Part shown: positions 29,485 through 38,710 of the stretch, piece after piece
Numbering within the stretch: the stretch's first letter is position 1
Layout: every line of letters begins with the position of its first letter
Program-made: the position numbers and the translations under genes
Assembly: GCF_034479515.1 (NCBI RefSeq)
Contig: NZ_CP140152.1
Location: 5,022,001 to 5,086,000, forward strand
Length of the DNA stretch: 64,000 bases
Source: Duganella zoogloeoides
GTDB taxonomy: Bacteria > Pseudomonadota > Gammaproteobacteria > Burkholderiales > Burkholderiaceae_D
Direction: 5' to 3'
Notes under the pieces: model-generated
The model's database searches: none
Told to the model about the DNA's origin: nothing
Seen by the model: the letters and a program-made list of their open reading frames with translations, nothing else

Positions 29485-29850
29485 TCAGCCGAGGGCGGCG
29501 ATCTTGTCGAGCAGGTCGCCCGGCGTGACCGGCTTGACCAGGTAGTCGCGTGCGCCCTGGCGCATGCCCCAGATGCGGTCGGTCTCCTGGTCCTTGCTCG
29601 AGCAGATAATCACCGGCACTTCCTTGAGCACCGGGTCGCGCGCGATCGAGCGCGTGACCTGGAAGCCGTTCGCGCCCGGCATCACCACGTCCATCAGGAT
29701 CAGGTCCGGCTTCTCGGCGCGCAGCTTGACCAGCGCTTCCTCGCCGCTTTCGGCAACGTCCACGGTATAGCCGTTGCGGACCAGGATGTCGGACAGGTAG
29801 TAACGCTCGGTGGGCGAGTCGTCGACGATCAGTATGCGTTGTATGGCCAT
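29485..29850 (-). CDS. pilH: CheY-like response regulator PilH
   Basis: Single receiver domain, 121 residues. The acidic pair is in ILIVDDSPTER, the phosphoacceptor Asp in LILMDVVMPG, and the conserved Thr/Ser and Lys in VIICSSKDQ and YLVKP. In twitching systems PilH acts with PilG and is linked to pilus retraction. The reading frame is open 20 codons upstream, but the ATG at 29850 is preceded by AGGGGGA, an excellent ribosome binding site. Confidence 0.93.
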   Translation of the reverse strand: MAIQRILIVDDSPTERYYLSDILVRNGYTVDVAESGEEALVKLRAEKPDLILMDVVMPGANGFQVTRSIARDPVLKEVPVIICSSKDQETDRIWGMRQGARDYLVKPVTPGDLLDKIAALG

Positions 29851-29869
29851 GGTTCCCCCTGCGGGTATC

Positions 29870-30253
29870 TTAGTCTGGTGAGCTGGTGGCATGCGCGCGA
29901 ACCGCTGCAAGCATGCCTTCCCGGGTGAATGGTTTGGCCAGGCACGCGGCGGAACCGGCCATGGCGCCGCGCGCGCGGTCGAACAGGCCGTCTTTCGAAG
30001 ACAGCATGAGCACCGGCGTGGCGTGGAATGCCGCGCTGTTCTTGATCAGCGTGCAGGTCTGGTAGCCGTCGAGGCGCGGCATGACGATGTCGCAGAACAC
30101 CAGCGCCGGGCGATGGTCGGCCAGCTTGGCCAGGGCGTCGAAGCCGTCGTCGGCCAGCACCACGCGGTAGCCGGCGCCGGACAGGAAAATCTCGGCCGAG
30201 CGGCGGATCGTGCTGCTGTCGTCGATGACCATGATCGTCAGGGCGTTATTCAT
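29870..30253 (-). CDS. pilG: CheY-like response regulator PilG
   Basis: Single receiver domain, 127 residues, first gene of the pil-chp operon. The acidic pair is in IMVIDDSSTIRRSAE, the phosphoacceptor Asp in LVFCDIVMPRLDGYQ (a PilG-type sequence), and the Lys in CLAKPF. PilG promotes pilus extension in Pseudomonas. The ATG at 30253 has AAGGTG five bases upstream; a GTG one codon earlier is possible. No promoter element is clear in the 47 bases before it, so the operon promoter probably lies between 30254 and the rubredoxin gene or is shared with it. Confidence 0.93.
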   Translation of the reverse strand: MNNALTIMVIDDSSTIRRSAEIFLSGAGYRVVLADDGFDALAKLADHRPALVFCDIVMPRLDGYQTCTLIKNSAAFHATPVLMLSSKDGLFDRARGAMAGSAACLAKPFTREGMLAAVRAHATSSPD

Positions 30254-30299
30254 CACTGCACCTTAGCACATGCCGCAACTGCATGGATCGGGCTGCAGA

Positions 30300-30491
30300 T
30301 CAGAGCGCGACCATCTCGAAATCGTCCTTGCGGGCGCCGCATTCGGGGCAGCTCCAGTTCATCGGCACGTCGGCCCAGCGGGTGCCGGGGGCGATGCCTT
30401 CGTCGGGCAGGCCGGCCTGTTCATCGTAGATCCAGCCGCAGATCAGGCACATCCAGGTCTGGAAGTCCTGCGTTGTTTCATTGCTACTCAC
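30300..30491 (-). CDS. Rubredoxin
   Basis: 63-residue iron protein with one Fe(SCys)4 centre, used for electron transfer. Two CxxC knuckles are present: MCLICGWIYDE and SCPECGARKDDF, with the spacing and the P/G residues (GLPDEGIAPGTRW) of classical rubredoxin. The GTG start at 30491 has GAAGGGTGG about 8 bases upstream. A TTG 21 bases earlier is possible but lacks a site. It is upstream of pilG on the same strand (47 bases) and divergent from the ThiD-like gene. Confidence 0.94.
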   Translation of the reverse strand: MSSNETTQDFQTWMCLICGWIYDEQAGLPDEGIAPGTRWADVPMNWSCPECGARKDDFEMVAL

Positions 30492-30548
30492 GTTCTGCCA
30501 CCCTTCAATCAAGTAAAATGCCGAATCAGGTATCTTAATCTACCAGCC

Positions 30549-31418
30549 GTGCAAAACCAAACTTCTCCTCTCATATTAAGCTTCGGCGTGGCCGATCCCG
30601 CCGGCGCAACCGGTGTCCAGGCCGACCTGGCCGCGTTTGCCGCGCTCTCGTGCACCGGCCTGGCCGCCACCACCGCGTTGCTGATCGGCGACACCGCCCG
30701 CATCGAGGATACCCAGGAAATCGATCCCGACTGGGTGGCCGACCAGGCCCGCGTGGTCCTCGAGGACATGACCATGGCCGCCTTCAAGGTCGGCGCGCTG
30801 ACCAACGTGGAGCAAGTGGCGGCAATCGCCGAGATCCTGTCCGACTATCCCGATGCGCCGCTGATCCTCGATCCGTTCAGCTCGCGCCTGCCCGACCTGC
30901 CCGACGACGAGGCCGAGGAACTGCTGACCGCCGTACGCCAGCTGCTGGTGCCGCAGGCCACGCTGCTGATGCTGTCGGTGGTGGAACTGGGCCGGCTGGC
31001 CGAAACCTGGCGCGACGCCGGCGATGGCCTCGACAACATGCTGCAGTCCGACGTCGAATACCTGATCGCCCTGGGCTGCGAATACGTGCTCGTTACCGGC
31101 ACCCAGGCCGGCGCCATGCAGGCCAAGGTGGGCAGCCGCACGGTACCGAATACCCTGGCCAACACCCTGTACCACTCGGACGGCATGGTCAGCCACGACG
31201 CCTGGCAGCACCTGCCCGGCCCCTTCATCGGCGCCGGCGGCACGCTGTCGGCCGCGATCACCGCCTTCATGGCGCGCGGCGTGGACGCCCCGGAAGCGGT
31301 GAAAGCGGCGCAGGAGTACACTGTGGGCGCCCTGGCCCATGCGCAGCGCTACGGCATGGGCAAGTTCGTGCCCAACCGCTTCTTCCACTTGCTGACGACG
31401 GCCGCCGACATGCAATAA
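30549..31418 (+). CDS. thiD: ThiD-like hydroxymethylpyrimidine/phosphomethylpyrimidine kinase, active-site residue altered
   Basis: 289-residue ribokinase-fold kinase of the ThiD family; ThiD phosphorylates hydroxymethylpyrimidine in thiamine synthesis. The N-terminal site [15 protein letters not shown] matches the substrate/ATP region, and FKVGAL matches KxGML. However, the anion-hole motif that normally reads GTGCT or GTGDT is G228-A-G-G231-T, so the catalytic Cys/Asp is Gly231. The TPN substrate loop is also replaced (LMLSVVELG). It may be a divergent ThiD, a related kinase, or non-catalytic. The GTG start at 30549 gives the family N terminus. hemL follows 38 bases downstream. Confidence 0.78.
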   Translation: MQNQTSPLILSFGVADPAGATGVQADLAAFAALSCTGLAATTALLIGDTARIEDTQEIDPDWVADQARVVLEDMTMAAFKVGALTNVEQVAAIAEILSDYPDAPLILDPFSSRLPDLPDDEAEELLTAVRQLLVPQATLLMLSVVELGRLAETWRDAGDGLDNMLQSDVEYLIALGCEYVLVTGTQAGAMQAKVGSRTVPNTLANTLYHSDGMVSHDAWQHLPGPFIGAGGTLSAAITAFMARGVDAPEAVKAAQEYTVGALAHAQRYGMGKFVPNRFFHLLTTAADMQ

Positions 31419-31456
31419 GCATGGCCGCTTTATTCACCAGACACCGAGATAACCAC

Positions 31457-32758
31457 ATGACCACGATTTCCAACAACGACACGCTGTTCGCCCGCGCCCA
31501 GAAAACCACGCCCGGCGGCGTCAACTCGCCGGTGCGCGCCTTCCGCTCGGTGGGCGGCACGCCGCGCTTCATCACCCGCGCCGAAGGCCCGTACTTCTGG
31601 GATGCCGACGACAAGCGCTACATCGACTACATCGGCTCGTGGGGCCCGGCCATCGTCGGCCACGCCCACCCGCAAGTGGTCAAGGCGGTGCAGGAGGCAG
31701 CCACGCGCGGCCTGTCGTTCGGCGCTCCGACCCAGGGCGAAGTGGAAATGGCCGAGGAAATCTGCCGCCTGGTGCCGTCGCTGGAACAGGTGCGCCTGGT
31801 CTCGTCGGGCACCGAGGCGACCATGAGCGCGCTGCGCCTGGCGCGCGGCGCCACCGGCCGCGACAAGATCGTCAAGTTCGAAGGCTGCTATCACGGCCAC
31901 GCCGACTCGCTGCTGGTCAAGGCCGGCAGCGGCCTGCTCACCTTCGGCAACCCGACGTCGGCTGGCGTGCCCGAAGACTTCGTCAAGCACACGCTGGTGC
32001 TCGACTATAACAACGTGGCGCAGCTCGAAGAAGCCTTCGCCAACTTCGGCGACGAGATCGCCTGCGTGATCATCGAGCCGGTCGCCGGCAATATGAACCT
32101 GATCAAGGCCAACGCCGACTTCCTGCAAGCGACGCGCGACCTGTGCACCAGGCACGGTGCACTCCTGATCTTCGACGAAGTGATGTGCGGCTTCCGCGTG
32201 GCCCTGGGCGGCGCCCAGGAACTGTACGGCATCAAGCCCGATCTCACCGCCCTGGGCAAGGTGATCGGCGGCGGCCTGCCGGTGGCGGCGTTCGGCGGCA
32301 GCGCGCAGCTGATGTCCAACATGGCGCCCCTCGGCGCGGTGTACCAGGCCGGCACCCTGTCGGGCAACCCGGTGGCGGTGGCGGCCGGCATGACCACCTT
32401 GAAGCTGATCCAGGAACCGGGCTTTTACGAGCGCCTGGGCGCCACGGCCGAGCGCCTGGCTGCCGGCCTGACGGCAGCGGCAAAAGAAGCGGGCGTGGTG
32501 TTCTGCGCCGATGCAGTGGGCGGCATGTTCGGCCTGTACTTCAGCGCCACGCCGCCGAACAACTACGCCGAGATGATGGCCGGCGACCGCGAACGCTTCA
32601 ACGTGTTCTTCCACGCGATGCTCGACGAAGGCGTGTATTTTGCGCCGGCGGCGTTCGAGGCGGGGTTTGTGTCGGCCCAGCATAGCGACGCGGTCATCGA
32701 CGAGACCATTGCAGCGGCGAGCCGCGTGTTCAAAAAGCTCGCAGCAGCATCAGCCTAA
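31457..32758 (+). CDS. hemL: Glutamate-1-semialdehyde 2,1-aminomutase
   Basis: PLP enzyme that converts glutamate-1-semialdehyde to 5-aminolevulinate in the C5 heme pathway. 433 residues. The N terminus contains [12 protein letters not shown], the PLP Lys268 is in [11 protein letters not shown], and FDEVMCGFR carries the PLP-pyridine Asp. All are conserved. It follows the ThiD-like gene on the same strand. The frame is open much further upstream only because it runs antiphase through that gene; the ATG at 31457 gives the family N terminus. Confidence 0.97.
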   Translation: MTTISNNDTLFARAQKTTPGGVNSPVRAFRSVGGTPRFITRAEGPYFWDADDKRYIDYIGSWGPAIVGHAHPQVVKAVQEAATRGLSFGAPTQGEVEMAEEICRLVPSLEQVRLVSSGTEATMSALRLARGATGRDKIVKFEGCYHGHADSLLVKAGSGLLTFGNPTSAGVPEDFVKHTLVLDYNNVAQLEEAFANFGDEIACVIIEPVAGNMNLIKANADFLQATRDLCTRHGALLIFDEVMCGFRVALGGAQELYGIKPDLTALGKVIGGGLPVAAFGGSAQLMSNMAPLGAVYQAGTLSGNPVAVAAGMTTLKLIQEPGFYERLGATAERLAAGLTAAAKEAGVVFCADAVGGMFGLYFSATPPNNYAEMMAGDRERFNVFFHAMLDEGVYFAPAAFEAGFVSAQHSDAVIDETIAAASRVFKKLAAASA

Positions 32759-32776
32759 ACATACGCATAAGCAACT

Positions 32777-32812
32777 ATACGGGGGTTCAAGCCGACTGGA
32801 TCACCCCCGTAT
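32777..32812. terminator. Perfect 10-bp inverted repeat between the 3' ends of hemL and the ABC ATPase
   Basis: ATACGGGGGT / ACCCCCGTAT with a 16-base loop. It covers the stop codon of the ABC ATPase (minus) and begins 18 bases after the hemL stop. The stem could block both converging transcripts; no U-run follows on either strand, so it is a candidate rather than a canonical intrinsic terminator. Confidence 0.42.
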
Positions 32813-34085
32813 TGAAGTCGTACTCGAACAGATCCCCGTACCGCCCCCACTCGATGGCCACGCGCAGTGCGCGTTCGGCCTCCTCTTCGCTCAGCGTAAA
32901 CCGCAGCAGCTTGAGGAACAAATCTTCCGGCAAATCGCCCGACCGGTCCTGCGCCAGCCCATGGCAGATGTACGCAATCAGCGGCACGTGTTCGAGCAGC
33001 TGCTTGCCGAACACCGCCTGGCGCGCGCCGCTGTCCTCGGTCGCCATGATGGCGGCATAGCGCGCACCGAGTTCCGTTAGCAAAATATCGCCATCGAGCA
33101 GGTGGGCAAAACCCAGCAGCAGCAAGGCGTTGGTCACTTCCAGCAGCTCGGCGTCGGTGAGATCGGTTTCCTCGGCCAGTTGCGGCAGGTCGGCGCGGCC
33201 GGCGAACGGTTCTTCGGCCAGCAGTTCCAGTATGCCTTCCATGTGGGCGATGTCGGCCTGCGGCAGGCGGTCGCCCAGTTGCAGCTTCACCTCTTTTTCG
33301 CTGATCGGGCCACGGCGGCCGGCGCCGGCTGTCATCAGCTCGTACACTTTATCGATCAGGTGCCGCACTTCGGCACCTTCGGCCTTGCGCGGCTGCGGCA
33401 GCGCGATCGGCAGTTCGGCGCGCACCCGGCCCGGATCGCTGGCGAAAATCAGCACACGGTCGGCCATCATCACCGCTTCCTCGATATTGTGCGACACAAC
33501 CAGGATGGCCTTGGTGGGAATCCGGCCGGACTGCCACAGTTCCAGAATTTCCTCGCGCAGGCGCTCGCCGGTGAGCACGTCGAGTGCGGAAAACGCTTCG
33601 TCCATCAGCAGCACTTCGGGTTCCATCACCAGCGCCCGGGCGATGCCCACGCGCTGGCGCATGCCGCCCGACAGCTCGCGCGGCAGCGCGCCCTCGAAAC
33701 CGGACAGGCCGATCAGGTCGATCACGGCCGACGCCCGCCGCGCCCGTTCCGCCGCCGGCATGCCCTGCGCTTCCAGCCCCAGTTCCACGTTCTTTTGCAC
33801 GGTCAGCCACGGGAACAGCGCAAACGACTGGAACACCATGCGGATGCCGCGCGCGGTGCCGTACAAGGGCATGCCGCGATACAGCACCTGGCCGGCGTCG
33901 GCCTGGATCAGTCCCGCCATCAGGCGCAGCATGGTCGATTTGCCGGAGCCGGACTGGCCCAGCAGCGCGACAATTTCCCCTTCGTGCAGGGTGAAATCGA
34001 CGCCTTCGAGCACCGCGCGCGCAGCGCCATCGGCCGCCCGAAAATGCTTGGCGACGCCTTTGAGTTCGACGATCGGTGTGTTCAT
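32787..34085 (-). CDS. ABC transporter ATPase with C-terminal AAA-associated domain (NitT/TauT-like)
   Basis: 432 residues. The ATPase domain (about 1-250) has Walker [10 protein letters not shown], signature [15 protein letters not shown], and Walker [13 protein letters not shown]. The C-terminal ~160 residues match the AAA-associated domain found in a subgroup of nitrate/sulfonate/bicarbonate-type importers. It starts with an ATG 7 bases after AGGAG, which itself overlaps the stop of the upstream permease. With the fused permease it makes a complete membrane core, but no substrate-binding protein is encoded nearby, so the substrate cannot be predicted. Confidence 0.9.
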   Translation of the reverse strand: MNTPIVELKGVAKHFRAADGAARAVLEGVDFTLHEGEIVALLGQSGSGKSTMLRLMAGLIQADAGQVLYRGMPLYGTARGIRMVFQSFALFPWLTVQKNVELGLEAQGMPAAERARRASAVIDLIGLSGFEGALPRELSGGMRQRVGIARALVMEPEVLLMDEAFSALDVLTGERLREEILELWQSGRIPTKAILVVSHNIEEAVMMADRVLIFASDPGRVRAELPIALPQPRKAEGAEVRHLIDKVYELMTAGAGRRGPISEKEVKLQLGDRLPQADIAHMEGILELLAEEPFAGRADLPQLAEETDLTDAELLEVTNALLLLGFAHLLDGDILLTELGARYAAIMATEDSGARQAVFGKQLLEHVPLIAYICHGLAQDRSGDLPEDLFLKLLRFTLSEEEAERALRVAIEWGRYGDLFEYDFNTGVIQSA

Positions 34086-34094
34086 GGTGCGCTC

Positions 34095-35825
34095 CTAGAA
34101 ATGCAGCCGGCTCTCGGCCATGATGTACAGGCGGCGCCAGACGAAGTGATTAAAACCCATCACGAAGATGCACATCACGCCGATGCCGAGCGCAATGCGC
34201 GGAAAATCGCCGGTGGCGGTCATCTCGGCAATGTAGCTGCCCAGGCCATGGGCCTTGACCGTGGTGGCGCCCCAGCTCACGTATTCGGCCACGATGCTGG
34301 CGTTCCACGAGCCGCCCGACGCGGTGATCGCACCGGTGACGAAACTGGGAAAAATCGCCGGCAGCAGGTAGCGCCGCCATTTAAGCCAGCCCGTCAACCC
34401 GAAATTCTGCGCCGCGTGGCGCAACTCGGTCGGTATGGTGGACGCGCCGGCGATCACGTTGAACAGCAAATACCACTGGGTGCCGAGGATCATCAGCGGC
34501 GACAGCCAGATGTCCGGGTTCAGCTGGTAGCGCATGATGACGATCACCGCCACCGGGAACACCAGGTTAGCGGGGAACGCGGCCAGGAACTGCGCCACCG
34601 CCTGGGTGCGCGACGCCCAGCGCGGGTTCATGCCGATCCACACGCCCACCGGCACCCAGATCAGCGCGGCCAGCACCAGCAAACCGATCACGCGCAGCAT
34701 GGTGTAGCAGCCCAGCAGCAGCACGTGTCCCACTTCGCGCCAGCCCACCTCGGTGCTGATGAAGTGGCCGAGTGTCCACAAGGCGTAAAACACCACGGCG
34801 ACGATCACCGCGTCCCACACGCGCTGGGGCACCAGCGACGGATGATCGCGGCGGGCGCGGATCGAGGTGCCGTCGTGGCCGAGACGGAACAGCGCGATGG
34901 AGCGCGACAGCAGCCGGCCGCACCACGCTACGAATTCCTGGGTGCGGTCGGTGCGGCGCAGCCAGGTGAGCAGCCACGAGTTTTGCGCGGTGTCGCCGCC
35001 GGTTTCCTCGAACCGGAACTTGTCGGCCCAGGCCAGCAACGGACGGAAAAACAGCTGGTCGTACAGCAGCACGGCGATCAGCATGGCAAAGATGGCCCAG
35101 CCGATGGCGCCCAGGTTGCTCTGCTCGATGGCCAGCGCGATGTACGAGCCGATGCCGGGCAACTTGATGTCCTGGTTCGAGACCGAGATCGCCTCCGACG
35201 CCACCACGAAAAACCAGCCGCCCGACATCGACATCATCATGTTCCACAACAGGCCCGGCATGGCGAACGGCAGTTCCAGGCGCCAGAAGCGCTGCCAGCC
35301 CGACAGCTGGAACACCTGGGCCGCCTCCGACAGTTCGGCCGGCACGTTGCGAAAGCCCTGGTAGGCCGAGAACGCCATATTCCACGCCTGCGACGTGAAG
35401 ATGGCAAAGATGGCCGCGCATTCCACGCCCAGCAGGTTGCCGGGAAACAGCGCGATGAAGGCGGTCACCGTGATCGACAAAAAGCCGAGGATCGGGATCG
35501 ACTGCAGGATGTCGAGCAGCGGCACCAGCACTTTTTCGGCGAGCCGGTACTTGGTGGTAAGCGCGGCAAACACGCAGGCGAACACCACCGACGCACCGAG
35601 CGCGATAAACATGCGCAAGGTGGTGCGCAGCAGGTAATACGGCAGGTTGGTCGGGTCGAGCGAGAGCGGCAGCGCCTGGCCCAATTGGTAAGGGCGCGCC
35701 ATCTGCTGGCCGCCATAGGCCAGCAGCACGAACAAGGCCAGCACGATGGGCAGCAGCGCCCAGTCCCAGCGGTTGCCGCCGGCTTCCACTACCTGCCGGG
35801 GGAAAAATTGCCGTTTCTTGTACAT
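34095..35825 (-). CDS. Fused ABC transporter permease with two transmembrane domains
   Basis: 576 residues with two binding-protein-dependent transport (BPD) permease domains in one chain, in the halves about 60-280 and 360-570. This matches permeases that pair with AAA-associated ATPases. The EAA-like loops are AEAGREVGHVL-type rather than classical; the clearest repeat is the LRHAAQNFGLTGW and AELSEAAQVFQLSGW pair, one in each half. The start ATG has GGGAG about 9 bases upstream. It is cotranscribed with the ATPase. Divergent from the HTH-GAF gene across a 289-base gap. Confidence 0.9.
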   Translation of the reverse strand: MYKKRQFFPRQVVEAGGNRWDWALLPIVLALFVLLAYGGQQMARPYQLGQALPLSLDPTNLPYYLLRTTLRMFIALGASVVFACVFAALTTKYRLAEKVLVPLLDILQSIPILGFLSITVTAFIALFPGNLLGVECAAIFAIFTSQAWNMAFSAYQGFRNVPAELSEAAQVFQLSGWQRFWRLELPFAMPGLLWNMMMSMSGGWFFVVASEAISVSNQDIKLPGIGSYIALAIEQSNLGAIGWAIFAMLIAVLLYDQLFFRPLLAWADKFRFEETGGDTAQNSWLLTWLRRTDRTQEFVAWCGRLLSRSIALFRLGHDGTSIRARRDHPSLVPQRVWDAVIVAVVFYALWTLGHFISTEVGWREVGHVLLLGCYTMLRVIGLLVLAALIWVPVGVWIGMNPRWASRTQAVAQFLAAFPANLVFPVAVIVIMRYQLNPDIWLSPLMILGTQWYLLFNVIAGASTIPTELRHAAQNFGLTGWLKWRRYLLPAIFPSFVTGAITASGGSWNASIVAEYVSWGATTVKAHGLGSYIAEMTATGDFPRIALGIGVMCIFVMGFNHFVWRRLYIMAESRLHF

Positions 35826-35932
35826 GGTCGTGGCTCCCGGACACTGAGATTGGCCGCCATTTTAAGTGCATCCAGCATGCAACTATATTACGGTTGTGAA
35901 AGTCCATGACGCTGGCTCGGCCTAACCGACAT

Positions 35933-36036
35933 AAATGACGGAAATGATGATCCACATCAAAAAAACTCACCGATAGATCGTTAGCACTAGAAATTTCATT
36001 GCTGTACAAACATAAAAACGTCATTTTCGTCAATTT
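35933..36036. promoter_or_regulatory. Imperfect inverted repeat in the divergent control region of the ABC operon and HTH-GAF gene
   Basis: AAATGACGGAAATGA (35933-35947) and TCATTTTCGTCAATTT (36021-36036) are near-reverse complements, with one substitution and one insertion. They lie in the AT-rich 289-base space 35826-36114. A second small palindrome TTTCC-ATTA-GGAAA follows at about 36043-36056. These could be operator sites for a regulator, perhaps the adjacent HTH protein. No consensus sigma-70 pair was identified. Confidence 0.3.
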
Positions 36037-36114
36037 AATTTGTTTCCATTAGGAAATTACAGTACACTGCTTTCATCCGCTGCCTTACCGGCCGTCCATG
36101 CTCGAGATACGCTA

Positions 36115-36861
36115 ATGCCCAACAGTAAAGATTCCGTCCTGACCACCCGCGCGACCGCAGAGTTGCTAGGCGTGGCCGTCAGTACGGCGCAGCTGTGGAT
36201 CGAGAACGGCGCGATTCCGTCATGGAAGACGCCGGGTGGCCACCGCCGTGTGCGCCTGTCGGCTGTCAGGCGCCTGATGGAAGAGCGCGGCCTGGTGGCG
36301 CCGGTCGCCGCCGTGGCAGTGTCTGCGGCAGCGGTAGCCAGCAGTGACGAATTTCTGCCCGTGTCCACCGCTGCCTACCCGGTGGCGCACGACGAGGCCC
36401 AGCGCCTGCTGGCGCTCGACGCCGCGCGCATCGTCGATACGCCCGCCGAGTCGGTGTTCGACCGCCTGACCTGGCTGGCCAGCCAGGTCACCGAGTCGCC
36501 GATGGCGCTGATCAGCTTGTTGACGTCGAAGCGCCAGTGGTTCAAGTCGCGCGTCGGGGTGGCCGTGACCGAGACGCCGCGCGACTGGGCGTTTTGCAGC
36601 CACGCGATCTTGCAGGACGGCTTGTTCGTGGTGGAAGATGCGGCGCGCGACCCGCGCTTCCAGGACAATCCGCTGGTGATCGGCGAGCCGCACATCCGCT
36701 TTTATGCGGCCTTCCCGCTGCTCGATGCGCACAAGGTCCCGCTGGGCACCTTGTGCGTGCTGGACCGCGAACCGCGCCGCCTGCGCGATCGCGAAATCCG
36801 CTCGCTGCGCGAACTGGCCGCCATCGCTTCGGAAGAAATCCAGCGCCGAGCGCGACCGTAA
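36115..36861 (+). CDS. HTH (excisionase/MerR-like) and GAF domain regulator
   Basis: 248 residues. The N-terminal region (about 5-60) is a winged helix of the MerR/excisionase type: LTTRATAELLGVAVSTAQLW followed by TPGGHRRVR. A short Ala/Val-rich linker follows. The C-terminal ~140 residues form a GAF domain (FDRLTWLASQVTESPMALISL, then DWAFCSHAI, FYAAFPLLDA and LGTLCVLDRE). The combination suggests a DNA-binding switch controlled by a small molecule or redox. The ligand is unknown. The ATG at 36115 is used; a TTG at 36040 is possible. The gene is followed by 213 bases containing nothing recognisable. Confidence 0.82.
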   Translation: MPNSKDSVLTTRATAELLGVAVSTAQLWIENGAIPSWKTPGGHRRVRLSAVRRLMEERGLVAPVAAVAVSAAAVASSDEFLPVSTAAYPVAHDEAQRLLALDAARIVDTPAESVFDRLTWLASQVTESPMALISLLTSKRQWFKSRVGVAVTETPRDWAFCSHAILQDGLFVVEDAARDPRFQDNPLVIGEPHIRFYAAFPLLDAHKVPLGTLCVLDREPRRLRDREIRSLRELAAIASEEIQRRARP

Positions 36862-37074
36862 CACCCGATTCCACGGCGCCCGCCCCTTGCCCGCCGGTGC
36901 GCCGCAGTTTTAGCAGTGTCAGTAGCAACCGCAGCAAGCCTGTCGTTTCCGGCGCCGCCCAATTCTCGCGACTGCCACAAAAAAAGCAAAATAACCAATG
37001 TCGCCGCCATGCGGCCGCGTTTCCACTAGCCGCAGGTGCCTGAGGAAACGTATAACGTTTCCAGGAAGAAGATC

Positions 37075-38703
37075 ATGAACGCATTCAAACAACTGAAAAT
37101 CGGTACCCAGCTGTCGTTGGGCTTTGGCATGGTCACGGCGTTGATGCTGCTGCTGGCGGCGGTCTCCATCTTTGGCGTCACAGCGATCAACAATGCCTTC
37201 AAGCAGCAGGACAAAATCAACACTGAACACCTCGATCCGCTGGTGGAAACGCGCGAAGCACTGGCGCAAACCGGCCTGGCTGCGCGCAACGCCTTCATCT
37301 TCAACGACAAGGCGCAGGCAGCCAAGGAACTGGCCATCCTCGACGAGCAAAAGGCGATCTACCTGAAAGCGCTGGAAAAAATGACGCCTGCCTTTGCCGG
37401 CAACGCCCAGTTCGACAAGGTGCGCACCGGCTTGCTGACCATGGCCCAGGAACTGAACAAGCCGCGCAAGTTCCGCGAGGCCGATGAGATGGAGGCTTAC
37501 GGCAAGTTCCTGGTCAACGAGTGCAGCCCGCTGCGGCGCCAGATCGTGGCCGACATGGCGGTGCTGCTCGACGCCGCCCAGAAGGAATCCCTGGCAGCGA
37601 GCGATTTGTCGGAACAGCGCGCCGAAAGCGCCCGTTTCTGGACCATCGCCCTGGCCGTCACCGCGTTCATTCTCAGCATTGCAGTTACCGCGATCATCAA
37701 GCACGTGCTACTGCGCCAGTTGGGCGGCGAACCGGCTTATGCCACCAAGGTGGCCAGCCAGATCGCCCATGGCGACCTGGCCGTGAAGGTGAACGTCAAG
37801 TCCGGCGACCAGAGCAGCCTGCTCTATGAAATCAAGAGCATGCGCGACAGCCTGGCCGCCATCGTCGGCAAGGTGCGCGAAGGGACGCACGCCATCGACA
37901 CCGCCTCGAGCGAAATTGCCGCCGGCAACGAAGACATGTCGAACCGCACCGCGCACCAGGCCTCGTCGCTGGAAAAAGTGGCCACCGCGATGGAAGAGCT
38001 GACCTCCACCGTGCGCCAGAATGCCAGCAATGCCCAGCAGGCCAACACCCTGGCGCAGACCGCTTCGTCGGTGTCGGAACAGGGCGGCGTGGTGATGCAG
38101 CAGGTGACCGACACCATGGAATCGATCAACGAGTCGTCGAAAAAAATCGTCGACATCATTTCCGTCATCGACGGCATCGCCTTCCAGACCAATATCCTGG
38201 CGCTGAACGCGGCAGTCGAAGCGGCCCGGGCCGGCGAGCAGGGGCGCGGCTTTGCCGTGGTGGCGACCGAGGTGCGCAACCTGGCCCAGCGGTCGGCCTC
38301 GGCCGCCAAGGAAATCAAGGCGCTGATCGACGATTCCGTCACCAAAGTGGGCAGCGGCACCGAGCTGGTGTCCAAGGCCGGCATCACCATGCAGGAGGTG
38401 GTTATCAGCGTCAAGCGCGTGACCGAGATCATGAGCGAGATCAGCGTGGCCAGCGCCGAGCAGAGCATCGGTATCGAACAGGTGAACGGCGCCATCGGCG
38501 AAATGGACGGCATGACCCAGCAGAACTCGGCGCTGGTGGAAGAAGCTTCGGCAGCCGCCCATGCGCTCGATCAGCAGGCGTCGGCGTTGACCGAGGTGGT
38601 GGGAGTGTTCAAGCTGGACAGCGACACCGCCACCGTGCGCTCGGTAGCGCAGCGCCCCAGCGCACCGCAGCGCAGCACCAACCTGCGCCTGGCGCGCGGC
38701 TAG
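37075..38703 (+). CDS. Methyl-accepting chemotaxis protein (4HB/Tar-like)
   Basis: 542 residues. TM1 is about residues 13-38 and TM2 about 185-210, enclosing a ~145-residue four-helix-bundle-type sensor. A HAMP domain follows ([20 protein letters not shown]). The cytoplasmic hairpin tip has [20 protein letters not shown], and methylation-type helices flank it. The ATG at 37075 has AGGAAG 8 bases upstream. The sensed ligand is unknown. No cheA/cheW is adjacent; the nearest chemosensory kinase is chpA, 10 kb away on the other strand. A flagellar system elsewhere is likely. The 3' end is 7 bases from the convergent corA. Confidence 0.92.
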   Translation: MNAFKQLKIGTQLSLGFGMVTALMLLLAAVSIFGVTAINNAFKQQDKINTEHLDPLVETREALAQTGLAARNAFIFNDKAQAAKELAILDEQKAIYLKALEKMTPAFAGNAQFDKVRTGLLTMAQELNKPRKFREADEMEAYGKFLVNECSPLRRQIVADMAVLLDAAQKESLAASDLSEQRAESARFWTIALAVTAFILSIAVTAIIKHVLLRQLGGEPAYATKVASQIAHGDLAVKVNVKSGDQSSLLYEIKSMRDSLAAIVGKVREGTHAIDTASSEIAAGNEDMSNRTAHQASSLEKVATAMEELTSTVRQNASNAQQANTLAQTASSVSEQGGVVMQQVTDTMESINESSKKIVDIISVIDGIAFQTNILALNAAVEAARAGEQGRGFAVVATEVRNLAQRSASAAKEIKALIDDSVTKVGSGTELVSKAGITMQEVVISVKRVTEIMSEISVASAEQSIGIEQVNGAIGEMDGMTQQNSALVEEASAAAHALDQQASALTEVVGVFKLDSDTATVRSVAQRPSAPQRSTNLRLARG

Positions 38704-38710
38704 GTTCCGG

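Noticed and set aside
30492..30548. TPP riboswitch before the ThiD-like gene
   Set aside because: The gap is only 57 bases and is shared with the divergent rubredoxin promoter; no THI-box sequence is present.
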